From positions 30,880-94,879 of the forward strand of contig CAKTUI010000003.1 in NCBI GenBank assembly GCA_934621385.1: a stretch of 64,000 bases of DNA, given 5' to 3'. Made by a program: the position numbers and the translations under genes. The notes under the pieces are model-generated. The model saw only the letters and a program-made list of their open reading frames with translations. It ran no database searches and was not told the origin of the DNA. This document shows, one piece after another, positions 17,814 to 25,685 of this stretch (its first letter is position 1; each line of letters begins with the position of its first letter). The stretch is from an uncultured Kiritimatiellota bacterium (GTDB lineage: Bacteria; Verrucomicrobiota; Kiritimatiellia; RFP12; UBA1067).

Positions 17814-17890
17814 TGGTGGACGATGAGGGACTCGAACCCCCGACCTTGACCGTGTAAAGGTCCTGCTCTAACCAACTGAGCTAATCGTCC
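17814..17890 (-). tRNA. tRNA-Val (anticodon UAC)
   Basis: A 77-nt tRNA with encoded CCA. The acceptor stem is GGACGAT/ATCGTCC, the D arm contains AGCTCAGTTGGTTAGAG, the anticodon loop is TTTACAC (anticodon TAC) on a GACC/GGTC stem, and the T arm is GGGGGTTCGAGTCCC. The 5' ten bases are also the end of the neighbouring ABC ATPase ORF, whose TAG stop lies inside the tRNA. The 3' end points toward the island, the usual geometry of a tRNA-linked integration site. Confidence 0.95.
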
Positions 17891-18606
17891 TTGCCTGTGG
17901 AGTGGGAATTATAGCAAATATCCGGAACGGCGGAAAGGAGGTGACGCGTATATTCACTCTTCGGGTGCGCAAAAACCTCCGCCGCATCACCGACATCGAC
18001 AAAAAGCCCATGTTCCATCACACAAATGCGATCACAGACATTCTTCACAACGGCCAGGTCGTGCGCAATGAGAAGAATGGATAAGCCAAGTTCCCGACGC
18101 AAGTCGCGCAGCAAATTCAAGACGCGGGCCTGAACCGAGACATCCAGTGCGCTGACCGGTTCATCGGCAATCAGGACTCGCGGCTCACAGGCGAGTGCCC
18201 GTGCAACGGAAATGCGCTGGCACTGCCCCCCCGACATCTCACGCGGATACTGATCCAGGACAGCGCGCGAAAGTCCCACCAGTTCGAGCAACTGGCTCGG
18301 CTCCGAAAACTTCGTCGAATGCCGAATCTTCAGGACCTCCGAAAGCGTCTGCCGCACGGTCATCCGCGGATTGAGAGAGCCAACTGCATCCTGAAAGACC
18401 ATCTGCACCGACACATCCGCCCGACGGATTTCACCCGACGAAGGGCGCTCAATGCCGATGAGCGTTTTCGCAATGGTCGACTTGCCCGAGCCGGACTCTC
18501 CGACAATTCCCAGAATCTCCCCTTCTCGGAGCGTGAAACTCACGCCCTTGACGGCTTCGTATGAGCCGTATCGAACATGCAAATCTCGAACGTCAAAAAT
18601 GTCCAT
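17881..18606 (-). CDS. OppF/DppF-like ABC transporter ATPase
   Basis: 241 residues, the ATP-binding subunit of a peptide/nickel-type importer. Walker A is GESGSGKST (~37-45), the Q-loop region is QMVFQD, the signature is MSGGQCQRISVARAL, Walker B is RVLIADEP, and the H-loop is LLIAHDLAVV. It begins 6 nt after argH and is the last gene of the manC-truA-mraY-argH operon. No permease or binding-protein gene is in the window, so it is an orphan ATPase here. The last codons and the TAG stop overlap the tRNA-Val gene by 10 bp; the tail PDICYNSHSTGKDD may not be conserved. Confidence 0.9.
   Translation of the reverse strand: MDIFDVRDLHVRYGSYEAVKGVSFTLREGEILGIVGESGSGKSTIAKTLIGIERPSSGEIRRADVSVQMVFQDAVGSLNPRMTVRQTLSEVLKIRHSTKFSEPSQLLELVGLSRAVLDQYPREMSGGQCQRISVARALACEPRVLIADEPVSALDVSVQARVLNLLRDLRRELGLSILLIAHDLAVVKNVCDRICVMEHGLFVDVGDAAEVFAHPKSEYTRHLLSAVPDICYNSHSTGKDD
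17908..17913 (-). promoter_or_regulatory. -10 box for tRNA-Val
   Basis: A minus-strand TATAAT ends 17 nt before the mature tRNA-Val 5' end, inside the end of the ABC ATPase coding sequence. No good -35 is evident. Confidence 0.55.
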
Positions 18607-18612
18607 GTGATT

Positions 18613-19974
18613 TTACTTCAGCAGGGCCTTGCACTTTGACGAGAGCGTACGCTCCCGATCCCGAATGTTCTTTGCGAAATCAGCAAAACGCTTCTGATAG
18701 ACGGAATGATCGATGCCGCCCGTCGTTCCCTCGTGCGTCTTCGCATTGACGGCAATGTCAGGATCCTCATCCCCGAGACGCTCAAGGTGGTCGCGAACCT
18801 CATGATAGGCATCGCGCCAAGGCGTACCCCCAGAGACCATTCGCAGGGCGACGTCAGTGGCGAAGACACCTGGCGTAAACGCCGCACGACATCTTGCCGC
18901 ATCAACCGAAAGCCCCGCGACAACTTTTGCAAGGATGCGCAGTGTCGTACGGGTAATGTCGAGGCCCTTCATGTACAGCCACTTGCAGTCCTGAAGGTCA
19001 CGATTGTAACCGCCCGGCATCGCATGGAGCAGTGAGAGCGCGGCGGTCTGAAGGCCAAGGACCTGAGCCGCCTTCGAACGCATCAACTCAAGGACATCCG
19101 GATTGAACTTCTGCGGCATAATCGATGAACCCGTGCAATACTCACGCGGCAGTTTGAAATAGGCAAACTCCGGCATGGAGAAAAGAATCATATCCTCCGC
19201 AAGGCGCGAAAGAACCGCCATGAGCTGTGCCAAAGCCGACAGGAGTGCCGCCTCGCACTCGCCGCGTGCCATCGACGCACCAAAACAGTTGTGAATCGTG
19301 CGGGAGAAACCAAGCAAGTCCGTTGTCCGCTGACGATTCAGCGGCAAGGGAACGCCATAACCCGCGGCACTTCCAAGCGGATTGAGGTCTGCGAGGCGAT
19401 AGGCCGCTTCAAGATTCTCCAGCTGATCGGCAATCATTTCTGCATGACCTGTCGCCCACATCTCAACAGTCGAAGGCATCGCCGGCTGAAGATGCGTCCG
19501 TCCAACAAGGGGAATGCGGCCCGCTTTCTTGCCCAGTCGGCAAAGCGTCTCAACCAATGCGAGGACTTCGCCCTCCGTCTTCAGAATCTCGTCCTTCATG
19601 TGTAGGCGCACGTCAACGGCGACCTGGTCATTGCGTGAGCGCCCCGTATGAATCTTCTTTCCAAGGTCGCCCAGCCGCTCCGTCAGCATCCGTTCGACCG
19701 CCATGTGCACATCCTGGTCGTCCTCGCGGATGACGAACTTACCGTCCTGCGCGAGCGCGACAATCCGACCAAGCTCCTTGCGGACTTTCGCCGCCTCGGC
19801 CTTTGTCACAACAGGACGCTTCAGCTTCATTTCGGAAAGCATCGTCACGTGCGCAGCCGTGCCCATGCAGTCCCAGACGGCCAGGCGAAGGTCAAGGACG
19901 GGATCATCACCCACCGTATAATCCAACACATCCGGATCAATCCGATTGTCTGTTATCGTCCTTTTCGTCTTCAT
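18613..19974 (-). CDS. argH: Argininosuccinate lyase
   Basis: 453 residues, near the usual family length. It cleaves argininosuccinate to arginine and fumarate, the last step of arginine synthesis. Visible signatures are the HTGRSRNDQVA block, GRTHLQPAMP, and the fumarase-superfamily signature GSSIMPQKFNPD with its catalytic serine. The ATG overlaps the stop of the upstream exported-protein gene as ATGA. The ABC ATPase gene follows 6 nt downstream. Confidence 0.96.
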   Translation of the reverse strand: MKTKRTITDNRIDPDVLDYTVGDDPVLDLRLAVWDCMGTAAHVTMLSEMKLKRPVVTKAEAAKVRKELGRIVALAQDGKFVIREDDQDVHMAVERMLTERLGDLGKKIHTGRSRNDQVAVDVRLHMKDEILKTEGEVLALVETLCRLGKKAGRIPLVGRTHLQPAMPSTVEMWATGHAEMIADQLENLEAAYRLADLNPLGSAAGYGVPLPLNRQRTTDLLGFSRTIHNCFGASMARGECEAALLSALAQLMAVLSRLAEDMILFSMPEFAYFKLPREYCTGSSIMPQKFNPDVLELMRSKAAQVLGLQTAALSLLHAMPGGYNRDLQDCKWLYMKGLDITRTTLRILAKVVAGLSVDAARCRAAFTPGVFATDVALRMVSGGTPWRDAYHEVRDHLERLGDEDPDIAVNAKTHEGTTGGIDHSVYQKRFADFAKNIRDRERTLSSKCKALLK

Positions 19975-20879
19975 TTTCTCATCAGTCCTTTCAGTTTTTC
20001 ATCCGCCTCGGACAAGAGACGCGCCAATTCAATTTCGGTTTTCTTAAATCGTGCAAGTTCCATCAGGAAAGACGAATAGGCCTCTGCAACGGATGCCAAC
20101 TCCTCGCCGCGTCCACCTCCGAAGATTGCGACCTGCCGTGACTTGACGAACGCGGCAAGCCGCACGCTCGGATCGGTCTTCGCATGGAGAATGGCCTCGG
20201 CAAACGTGCAGGAGTCGTACTTTCCACAAAAAGGCAACGCATAGGCCATGGGATAAAGGCGAAGCCGCGAGGCAAACGTGAGGACATCGTCCTGTGCCGC
20301 GACCCCCGGCTTGAGAACCTTTCGCTGGAGTTGGAGATAGTCCTCGTCACTCTTCCCCGGCGCATAACTGCCGCGCTCGCGCCAGTCCGCAAGTTCCGCC
20401 CGTTCCTCCGCAACGCGCAAGTCAGGGTTCGCCGCCACCAGTGCCGCATACGCGGTCGCATCGTCAATCACCTCATTCTTCACCGCGAGGTAAAAAGCCC
20501 GAATAACCGACAACTGAAAGGAGCGAAGATCCGCCGCCCCCGGGGCTGGCAAGTAAATCCGTGCATACCGGTCCCCACTCGAACGCGTGGACGACCTCAT
20601 CACGACATTCGTCACATTCGTCCGAATGTCGCCGATATGGATGACGATTCCTGGCTCCGAAAATCGCGGCAATTTCAGGGACTGCGCCGATGCCAGCGAA
20701 CGGCAGACATCGGCGGCCGCACCTGCCACAGAACCCATGAACTCGCGCCGCATATCAGCCGGACAATCCCCATAGACCCGAACCAACCCATCACATTTCG
20801 TCATGGGAGCGGCACGCAGGCGATCAACGAGTTCCGCTCGCGTCAGTGCAAGAAGCAAGATGGATGCCAAGACCGTCAT
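19971..20879 (-). CDS. Exported protein of unknown function
   Basis: 302 residues, starting at the ATG at 20879 that overlaps the mraY stop as TGATG; a longer reading from 20987 would run deep into mraY and was rejected. The N-terminus (MTVLASILLLALTRAEL) looks like a signal peptide. The remainder is mixed alpha/beta with Cys residues in GDCPADMRREF and FCGKYDSCTFAE, and a helical, charged C-terminus. No family is recognised. Its operon position between mraY and argH suggests an envelope-related role. Confidence 0.75.
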   Translation of the reverse strand: MTVLASILLLALTRAELVDRLRAAPMTKCDGLVRVYGDCPADMRREFMGSVAGAAADVCRSLASAQSLKLPRFSEPGIVIHIGDIRTNVTNVVMRSSTRSSGDRYARIYLPAPGAADLRSFQLSVIRAFYLAVKNEVIDDATAYAALVAANPDLRVAEERAELADWRERGSYAPGKSDEDYLQLQRKVLKPGVAAQDDVLTFASRLRLYPMAYALPFCGKYDSCTFAEAILHAKTDPSVRLAAFVKSRQVAIFGGGRGEELASVAEAYSSFLMELARFKKTEIELARLLSEADEKLKGLMRK

Positions 20880-21958
20880 CAACGCACCTTCACCAAAATG
20901 AGGAGGAGAAACGGCATGACGACCAGTTGAAGAAGCGTAAAGCGCATCAGCACCTGGGCATTCGACCAGCCGAGATTCTTCTTGCAATGATCATGCAACG
21001 GAAAGCGAATGCGCCGAATCGCCGCGTCTTCACCAATGTCAAAACCCACTTTCTTCGCAAGTCGCAAGAGGACGAGCTTACCGAGTCCGCCCCCGCCATT
21101 GACGAGGACGACGGGCGAGAAGGCGAGAATCAGAAATGGGTTGCCCGTCACCAGAACGGCTGTCCCGACCAAAATCCCCAGGAAACGACTGCCCGCATCA
21201 CCCATCAAGATCTTCGACGGCTCTGCATTGAACCACAGGTATCCACCGACACCACCGGCAACCGTCATCACGAGAATCGCCCAACGGGCCGCCTCGGGAT
21301 CGCACGGCAACAGGAAATAATGAGCCACGGGACGATAGCCGACAATCACATAGAGCATCACCGCCAGCAGTACCAACGTAATCAGGGTCAATGTGCCCGC
21401 AAGACCATCCACGCCGTCCGAGCAATTCGTCGCATTCATCGTAAACCACAGCATGAACCCGGCACACGGAACATAAAGCCAGAGCGGAACAACCCACACC
21501 CCCTTCACAAACGGCAACCAGACGAGCGTCGAATGTCCACGCGCAATGCAATAGGCAATGCCAAGCGCGACAACGGCATCCAGCAACCCCTTTTTCAGTT
21601 CCCCCCAGGGAACAGCAGCCCGATCGTCAAGGTAGCCGAAGAGCATCGCCGCATAGAGCAAGACAACAGCCAGCAGATCCCAGAAAGCCAGTGGCGTGAA
21701 GAGAACGATGACCGGCAACGCGATGAGCGACAGGAGAACGCCCGCGCCAGTCGGCTTTCCGGCGGACTTCATGCCGCCTAAGTCCTTGCACAGGGCCTTG
21801 CCGCGATCCCGTGGCAACCGATTCCAGAGGCGCGGCAAGAACATGAATGTCAACAGCGCGGCCGTCAAGGCACCGCCCGCCAGCAAAAGCGCATGAGACT
21901 GGAGAAGTCGGAATGGCCCCCAATAGGGCGTCAAATAAAGCGAAAGATAGTAAAGCAT
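20879..21958 (-). CDS. mraY: MraY-like phospho-MurNAc-pentapeptide transferase
   Basis: 359 residues with about ten membrane segments. It transfers phospho-MurNAc-pentapeptide to undecaprenyl phosphate, forming lipid I. Visible motifs are FGYLDD (catalytic DD), NATNCSDGVDGLAG (the NxxN..DGxDGLA motif) and EPSKILMGDAGSRFLG. The usual HHH motif reads PLHDH here, with Asp for the middle His. The ATG at 21958 overlaps the truA stop as TGATG, with GGAAGG upstream; a TTG at 21976 is the alternative. It lies outside a division/cell-wall cluster, so it may be a second, specialised MraY. Confidence 0.87.
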   Translation of the reverse strand: MLYYLSLYLTPYWGPFRLLQSHALLLAGGALTAALLTFMFLPRLWNRLPRDRGKALCKDLGGMKSAGKPTGAGVLLSLIALPVIVLFTPLAFWDLLAVVLLYAAMLFGYLDDRAAVPWGELKKGLLDAVVALGIAYCIARGHSTLVWLPFVKGVWVVPLWLYVPCAGFMLWFTMNATNCSDGVDGLAGTLTLITLVLLAVMLYVIVGYRPVAHYFLLPCDPEAARWAILVMTVAGGVGGYLWFNAEPSKILMGDAGSRFLGILVGTAVLVTGNPFLILAFSPVVLVNGGGGLGKLVLLRLAKKVGFDIGEDAAIRRIRFPLHDHCKKNLGWSNAQVLMRFTLLQLVVMPFLLLILVKVR

Positions 21959-22710
21959 CAGTAGAAAACCTTCCAAAGAAAAAGTCCACGGCCAGGAGCC
22001 GTCTCAACACGCGCCGTACGCGGCGCTTTCGCCTCCAGCAATTCCTTGACGGCAATGGGCTTTTCATTCCCCTTGCCAACGGACAACAGAAAGCCAACCA
22101 TTGACCGAACCTGCTTGTAGAGAAAACCATCCCCACGGACAATGAACGTGTAGCGAGGCCCAACCCGCTTAATGACAAACGAGAAGATCGTGCGCTCCGT
22201 CGTCGCAAGCGGACGATTCGGATTCGCGGCAAAAGAGACGAAATCATGCTTGCCGACGAAATAGGACGCCGCCTCCTGCATAGCCGCCAAATCAAGCGTG
22301 CGATGGGTGAACGCCCAGTAGGGGGCCAGATGAGGCGGCAGAATGTCCGCCTGATAGAGTTGGTAGCGATACTCCTTGCCCTTCGCCGACAACTGGGCAT
22401 TAAAATCGTCCTTGACGCGTTTAGCCCGCAGGATGCGAATCGCCATTGGCAACTGAGCATTCAACGCCCGAACGAGATTGGCCGGAGGTATTGCATGCGT
22501 CAGGCAGAAATCCGCCACGTAGCCCTTCGCGTGCACCCCCGCATCCGTCCGGGACGAGCCGCGCACACGCACGGGCGCACCTTCGATGCGACCAACCGCC
22601 TCCTCGACGACTTGCTGAATGCCGACGGCATTTTCCTGGTATTGCCACCCGGAATAGGCCGTCCCATCGTAGGCGATAACAACGCAATACTTATATTTCG
22701 TCTCGTTCAC
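21958..22710 (-). CDS. truA: tRNA pseudouridine(38-40) synthase
   Basis: 250 residues from a GTG at 22710 whose bases overlap the manC stop (GTGA); the longer frame to 22833 lies inside manC and was rejected. It isomerises uridines 38-40 in the tRNA anticodon arm. The catalytic Asp56 is in GSSRTDAGVHA; YDGTAYSGWQ at the N-terminus and GDGFLYKQVRSMVG near the C-terminus are family blocks. The next gene (mraY) overlaps its stop. Confidence 0.95.
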   Translation of the reverse strand: MNETKYKYCVVIAYDGTAYSGWQYQENAVGIQQVVEEAVGRIEGAPVRVRGSSRTDAGVHAKGYVADFCLTHAIPPANLVRALNAQLPMAIRILRAKRVKDDFNAQLSAKGKEYRYQLYQADILPPHLAPYWAFTHRTLDLAAMQEAASYFVGKHDFVSFAANPNRPLATTERTIFSFVIKRVGPRYTFIVRGDGFLYKQVRSMVGFLLSVGKGNEKPIAVKELLEAKAPRTARVETAPGRGLFLWKVFY

Positions 22711-23687
22711 GCGAACAGTTTCTTGAGTTCGCCGGCGCGGGACCGGCTCACAACGAGGACGGCATCCTTTGTCGAAACGACCACCAGGTCTTTCACCCCC
22801 AGCAGGGCAATCTTCGGTCCCTTGGCGATGCAAATGTTGTCCGCCGATTCAACGGTCTTCACGTCTCCGCTCACCACATTCCCCTCGGCATCATGTGGAT
22901 AGTAACGCTCAAACGCCCCATAGCCGCCAACATCATCCCATCCAAAGTCGCCGGGGACAACGGCCACCGTCTCATACTTCTCCATCACGGCATAGTCGAA
23001 CGAAATGCGGGGTAGCTCCTCGTACAAACGCCGCAATTTTGCCGTGGTATAGCGCGTTTCGGCAAGGCTCGACAGGGCCGGCGCATGCGCGGCAAATGCA
23101 GCCCGAAAAGTCGATGCCCGGGCAATGAACATCCCCGCATTCCACAGAAAGCCCTTCTCCAAGTAGCACTTCGCCTTCTCGGCATCAGGCTTCTCGACAA
23201 ACTTGCCCGTTGCCGGGTCGACATAGCCAAAACCCGTGGCAGGATAGGTTGGGCGGATGCCAATCGTCACAATCGCACGACTTTTTCGAGCGATGCCAAT
23301 CGCCTTCCGAACCGCCGCCCGAAATTGCGCCGGCCGCGCAACCAGCTGGTCACTTGAAAAGACCCCGATGACGGGGTCGCCTTCACCAGCGGAAACGCCA
23401 ACGCCCAGCGCAACGGCGGCCCCCGTGTCGCGGCGCATCGGCTCGCCCACAACATTCTCCGAGGGGATTTCAGGCAGTTCACGCTTCGTCGCCCGAGTGA
23501 GGGCGCGCCCCGTGATGACATGGACATTCTCGGGGGCGCACAAATCACCAAGACGATCAAAACTCAAGCGAATAAGGCTCTTTTCACCAAAAACGCTCAA
23601 GAATTGCTTCGGCCTCGCCGCCGTTGAGAGAGGCCAGAAGCGCTCGCCGCTTCCTCCCGCCAATATCACCGCCTGAAAGTTCTTCAT
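22707..23687 (-). CDS. manC: Mannose-1-phosphate guanylyltransferase
   Basis: 326 residues from the second in-frame ATG (23687). It makes GDP-mannose from mannose-1-phosphate and GTP for polysaccharide and glycan synthesis. The nucleotide-binding motif ILAGGSGERFWPLS with PKQF, and later VEKPD, FLWNAGMF and WDDVGGYG, are diagnostic. It is the short form, lacking the C-terminal phosphomannose isomerase domain. A TATAAT lies exactly 6 bp upstream of this ATG, so translation probably starts at the mRNA 5' end. First gene of the manC-truA-mraY-argH operon. Confidence 0.93.
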   Translation of the reverse strand: MKNFQAVILAGGSGERFWPLSTAARPKQFLSVFGEKSLIRLSFDRLGDLCAPENVHVITGRALTRATKRELPEIPSENVVGEPMRRDTGAAVALGVGVSAGEGDPVIGVFSSDQLVARPAQFRAAVRKAIGIARKSRAIVTIGIRPTYPATGFGYVDPATGKFVEKPDAEKAKCYLEKGFLWNAGMFIARASTFRAAFAAHAPALSSLAETRYTTAKLRRLYEELPRISFDYAVMEKYETVAVVPGDFGWDDVGGYGAFERYYPHDAEGNVVSGDVKTVESADNICIAKGPKIALLGVKDLVVVSTKDAVLVVSRSRAGELKKLFA

Positions 23688-23693
23688 GCCCAT

Positions 23694-23699
23694 ATTATA
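23694..23699 (-). promoter_or_regulatory. -10 box of manC operon (leaderless start)
   Basis: TATAAT in the context TATGGTATAAT (extended -10), ending 6 bp before the ATG at 23687, which places the expected transcription start at the A of the ATG. There is no ribosome-binding site. Confidence 0.75.
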
Positions 23700-23952
23700 C
23701 CATAGATTGCGCGAAGGTCACCGTTCCTTGTTAAAGTCGGAAATTGTAAAATCGAATGAGTCACCCAAGCGAAGTGAAAAGTGCCGCGCCTGCGGCCATC
23801 TACGATCGCATTGAGACGATGAGCGCATTCGCCCACGCCCTCATAAGCGAACGATTCATCCGCTGAACGCACGATTTCAACGCATAAAAGGCTTCTCGAC
23901 GCATACCAACAGGTATGGCCCAGACGCGGCGAAGGCAACCGCCACGTTTCTC

Positions 23953-24050
23953 ATGCCCAGCGGCGGCAGACTTACTGCCCAGTAAATCAAAACTTACTGC
24001 CCAGTAAGTCTAAAGTTACTGCCCAGTAAGTCTCCGTCCGATGGGCACGG
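23953..24050. repeat. Triple-palindrome element A
   Basis: Three identical copies of the 14-nt palindromic core TTACTGCCCAGTAA start at 23972, 23994 and 24016, exactly 22 bp apart, with spacers ATCAAAAC and GTCTAAAG. The flanks (ATGCCCAGCGGCGGCAGAC on the left; GTCTCCGTCCGATGGGCAC on the right) are imperfect inverted repeats of each other, 14 of 19 matching. A sister element with the same layout and spacers but a different core centre lies at 31435-31545. The remaining gene-free DNA from 23700 to 23952 holds nothing else I can name. Confidence 0.85.
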
Positions 24051-24144
24051 CAATTTCGCGCCGTCCGCATCTCTCGAACGGACCGTCGGCAGGTGCGCCC
24101 TCCGCCCTCCTCACTTCCCCTCTCAGTTCGCGGCACTTTTTTGG

Positions 24145-24150
24145 TATAAT
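24145..24150 (+). promoter_or_regulatory. -10 box of L,D-transpeptidase gene (leaderless start)
   Basis: TTTTTTGGTATAAT, then exactly 6 bp to the ATG at 24157. No Shine-Dalgarno; a leaderless mRNA is expected. Confidence 0.75.
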
Positions 24151-24156
24151 GTCCGC

Positions 24157-25080
24157 ATGGTTTTTGCCGCGCTTATGCTCTGCGCCTCACTGGCGTTCTC
24201 CGAATCGAAGACGCTCGCCGTCCAGATTCGGCTGGACAGGCTTGGCTACTCCTGCAACACGATTGATGGGCAGTGGGGGCGCAAGTCCCAATCCGCCCTC
24301 GAACGCTACTGCGCCGACCGCAAACTGCCGCTGCCGGCCACCCCCGAAGAGGCCTACGACCGTTTCTTCTCCGTTGGGAGCCGCCTTTTCCGGCAGGACG
24401 AGGTTTCGTCCGCCGATCTTGCCGCGCTCGTCTCCATTCCTACTGACCCCGCCGAAAAGTCCAGGCTCGTCCATCTCGGCTACGAATCCATCAAGGAGGC
24501 ATTCGCCGAGCGCGGTCATGTCAGCCGGCGGACGATTGAGCGGCTGAACCCAGGTCTCAACTGGGAGAAAATCCGCCCGGGGACGCGCATCACCCTCCCG
24601 GACTTCAGGAAAATGGCGGACGACCTTGCCGCCGGAACGCGCACCCTGCCAGGGGATGCCACGCGTCCAGAGGCGACGCTCGTCAAGATTTCCCTCTCCA
24701 AGTTCGAAATCGCCGCGTATGACCGCAGCGGCACGCTGCTGGGGCTCTTCCCCTGCTCCATCGCAAAGGACAAGTCCAAAGCCCCCAAGGGAGAGCTCAA
24801 AATCGTCTCGCTCGTCCCCAATCCTAACTACACCTATACGCCCGACCATACGCCGCCTGGCGCAAAACGGTCTCGCTATATGTTCATGGATGGCCCGAAC
24901 AATCCCGTGGGGGTCGCCTGGCTCGGACTCTCCCTCCCGGGCTACGGCATCCACGGCACACCCATCCCCGAGCGCATCGGCCGCGCCGAATCGCACGGAT
25001 GCTTCAGGCTGTCGAACTGGAATGCCGCACGCCTCTACTCGCTTTGCCGCATCGGAACACGCGTCATCATCGAGCCGTAA
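24157..25080 (+). CDS. L,D-transpeptidase (YkuD family)
   Basis: 307 residues. A short signal peptide (~1-15) leads to an N-terminal peptidoglycan-binding-like segment (QIRLDRLGYSCNTIDGQWG, ~23-41), then a LysM-like stretch around ~105-150 (IKEAFAERG...RPGTRITLPDF), and a YkuD catalytic domain from ~170. Catalytic residues are visible: His266 in GIHGTP, and His280, Cys282 and Arg284 in SHGCFRLSN. It should act in the periplasm, forming 3-3 peptidoglycan cross-links or attaching proteins to peptidoglycan. It is a single gene with its own promoter just after triple-palindrome element A, and is convergent with trpF. Confidence 0.93.
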   Translation: MVFAALMLCASLAFSESKTLAVQIRLDRLGYSCNTIDGQWGRKSQSALERYCADRKLPLPATPEEAYDRFFSVGSRLFRQDEVSSADLAALVSIPTDPAEKSRLVHLGYESIKEAFAERGHVSRRTIERLNPGLNWEKIRPGTRITLPDFRKMADDLAAGTRTLPGDATRPEATLVKISLSKFEIAAYDRSGTLLGLFPCSIAKDKSKAPKGELKIVSLVPNPNYTYTPDHTPPGAKRSRYMFMDGPNNPVGVAWLGLSLPGYGIHGTPIPERIGRAESHGCFRLSNWNAARLYSLCRIGTRVIIEP

Positions 25081-25113
25081 GCGCAAGAATTCAATAAGAT
25101 TAGAAGAAACTCA

Positions 25114-25680
25114 TCAGGAAATCGACCGCGCCCGCATCATAAAGTCAACGAGCTTCGGAATCGATTTCACGCCCGGGGCCGTTTCAAGCGACCCTGACGC
25201 GTCAATGATGTCGGCACCCGACGAAAGTGCCGCGCCCAGATTCGCCGTGGAGATTCCTCCTGCCAGGACCGTCTTCCACGAACCAAAGCGCAGATCCGTC
25301 TCGCCATCCCCATGTGAACTATCGAATAGGACGGCATCGCCCGGCGCACCACCAGCCAGCGTCCAGACCTCAAGCCCTGCACGATGAAGTTCACGCACAT
25401 CGTCCTCGGTCGCACGACGATGCAACTGGACGATGCCAAAGCCGACTTCCCGCGCAATTTCCCGGCAGTCCGCAGGCGCGGCATCCGTAAAGACCCCCAC
25501 GACTTTCGCCCGTCCGCTGAGACCCGCGACAATCTCGCGTGCGCATGAAACCGTCACCTGCCGCAGACTCCCCTTGGCGAAGATAAGCCCAAGATAATCC
25601 GCCCCGAGCCGCTCGGCCTCCGCCGCAAATGCCGCAGTGCGGATTCCGCAAATCTTAATCTGAGGACGATGCCCCTTCAT
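25114..25680 (-). CDS. trpF: Phosphoribosylanthranilate isomerase
   Basis: 188 residues from the ATG at 25680; the longer frame to 25830 overlaps prmA and was rejected. A TIM-barrel enzyme of tryptophan synthesis that converts phosphoribosylanthranilate to CdRP. Motifs: IKICGIRTA at the N-terminus (catalytic Cys), DYLGLIFAKGSLRQV, VGVFTDA, TVLAGGIS, and the phosphate-binding end IIDASGSLETAPGVKS. It follows prmA by 5 nt. Other trp genes are not in the window. Confidence 0.93.
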   Translation of the reverse strand: MKGHRPQIKICGIRTAAFAAEAERLGADYLGLIFAKGSLRQVTVSCAREIVAGLSGRAKVVGVFTDAAPADCREIAREVGFGIVQLHRRATEDDVRELHRAGLEVWTLAGGAPGDAVLFDSSHGDGETDLRFGSWKTVLAGGISTANLGAALSSGADIIDASGSLETAPGVKSIPKLVDFMMRARSIS

Positions 25681-25685
25681 CGGCC

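Noticed and set aside
23684..23938. 84-codon minus-strand ORF upstream of manC
   Set aside because: It overlaps the manC promoter and start, has no RBS, and its composition is not protein-like.
23972..24029. CRISPR array (short direct repeats at constant spacing)
   Set aside because: Only three units, 8-bp spacers that are themselves conserved between two loci, palindromic cores and no cas genes. The same reasoning applies to 31460-31520.
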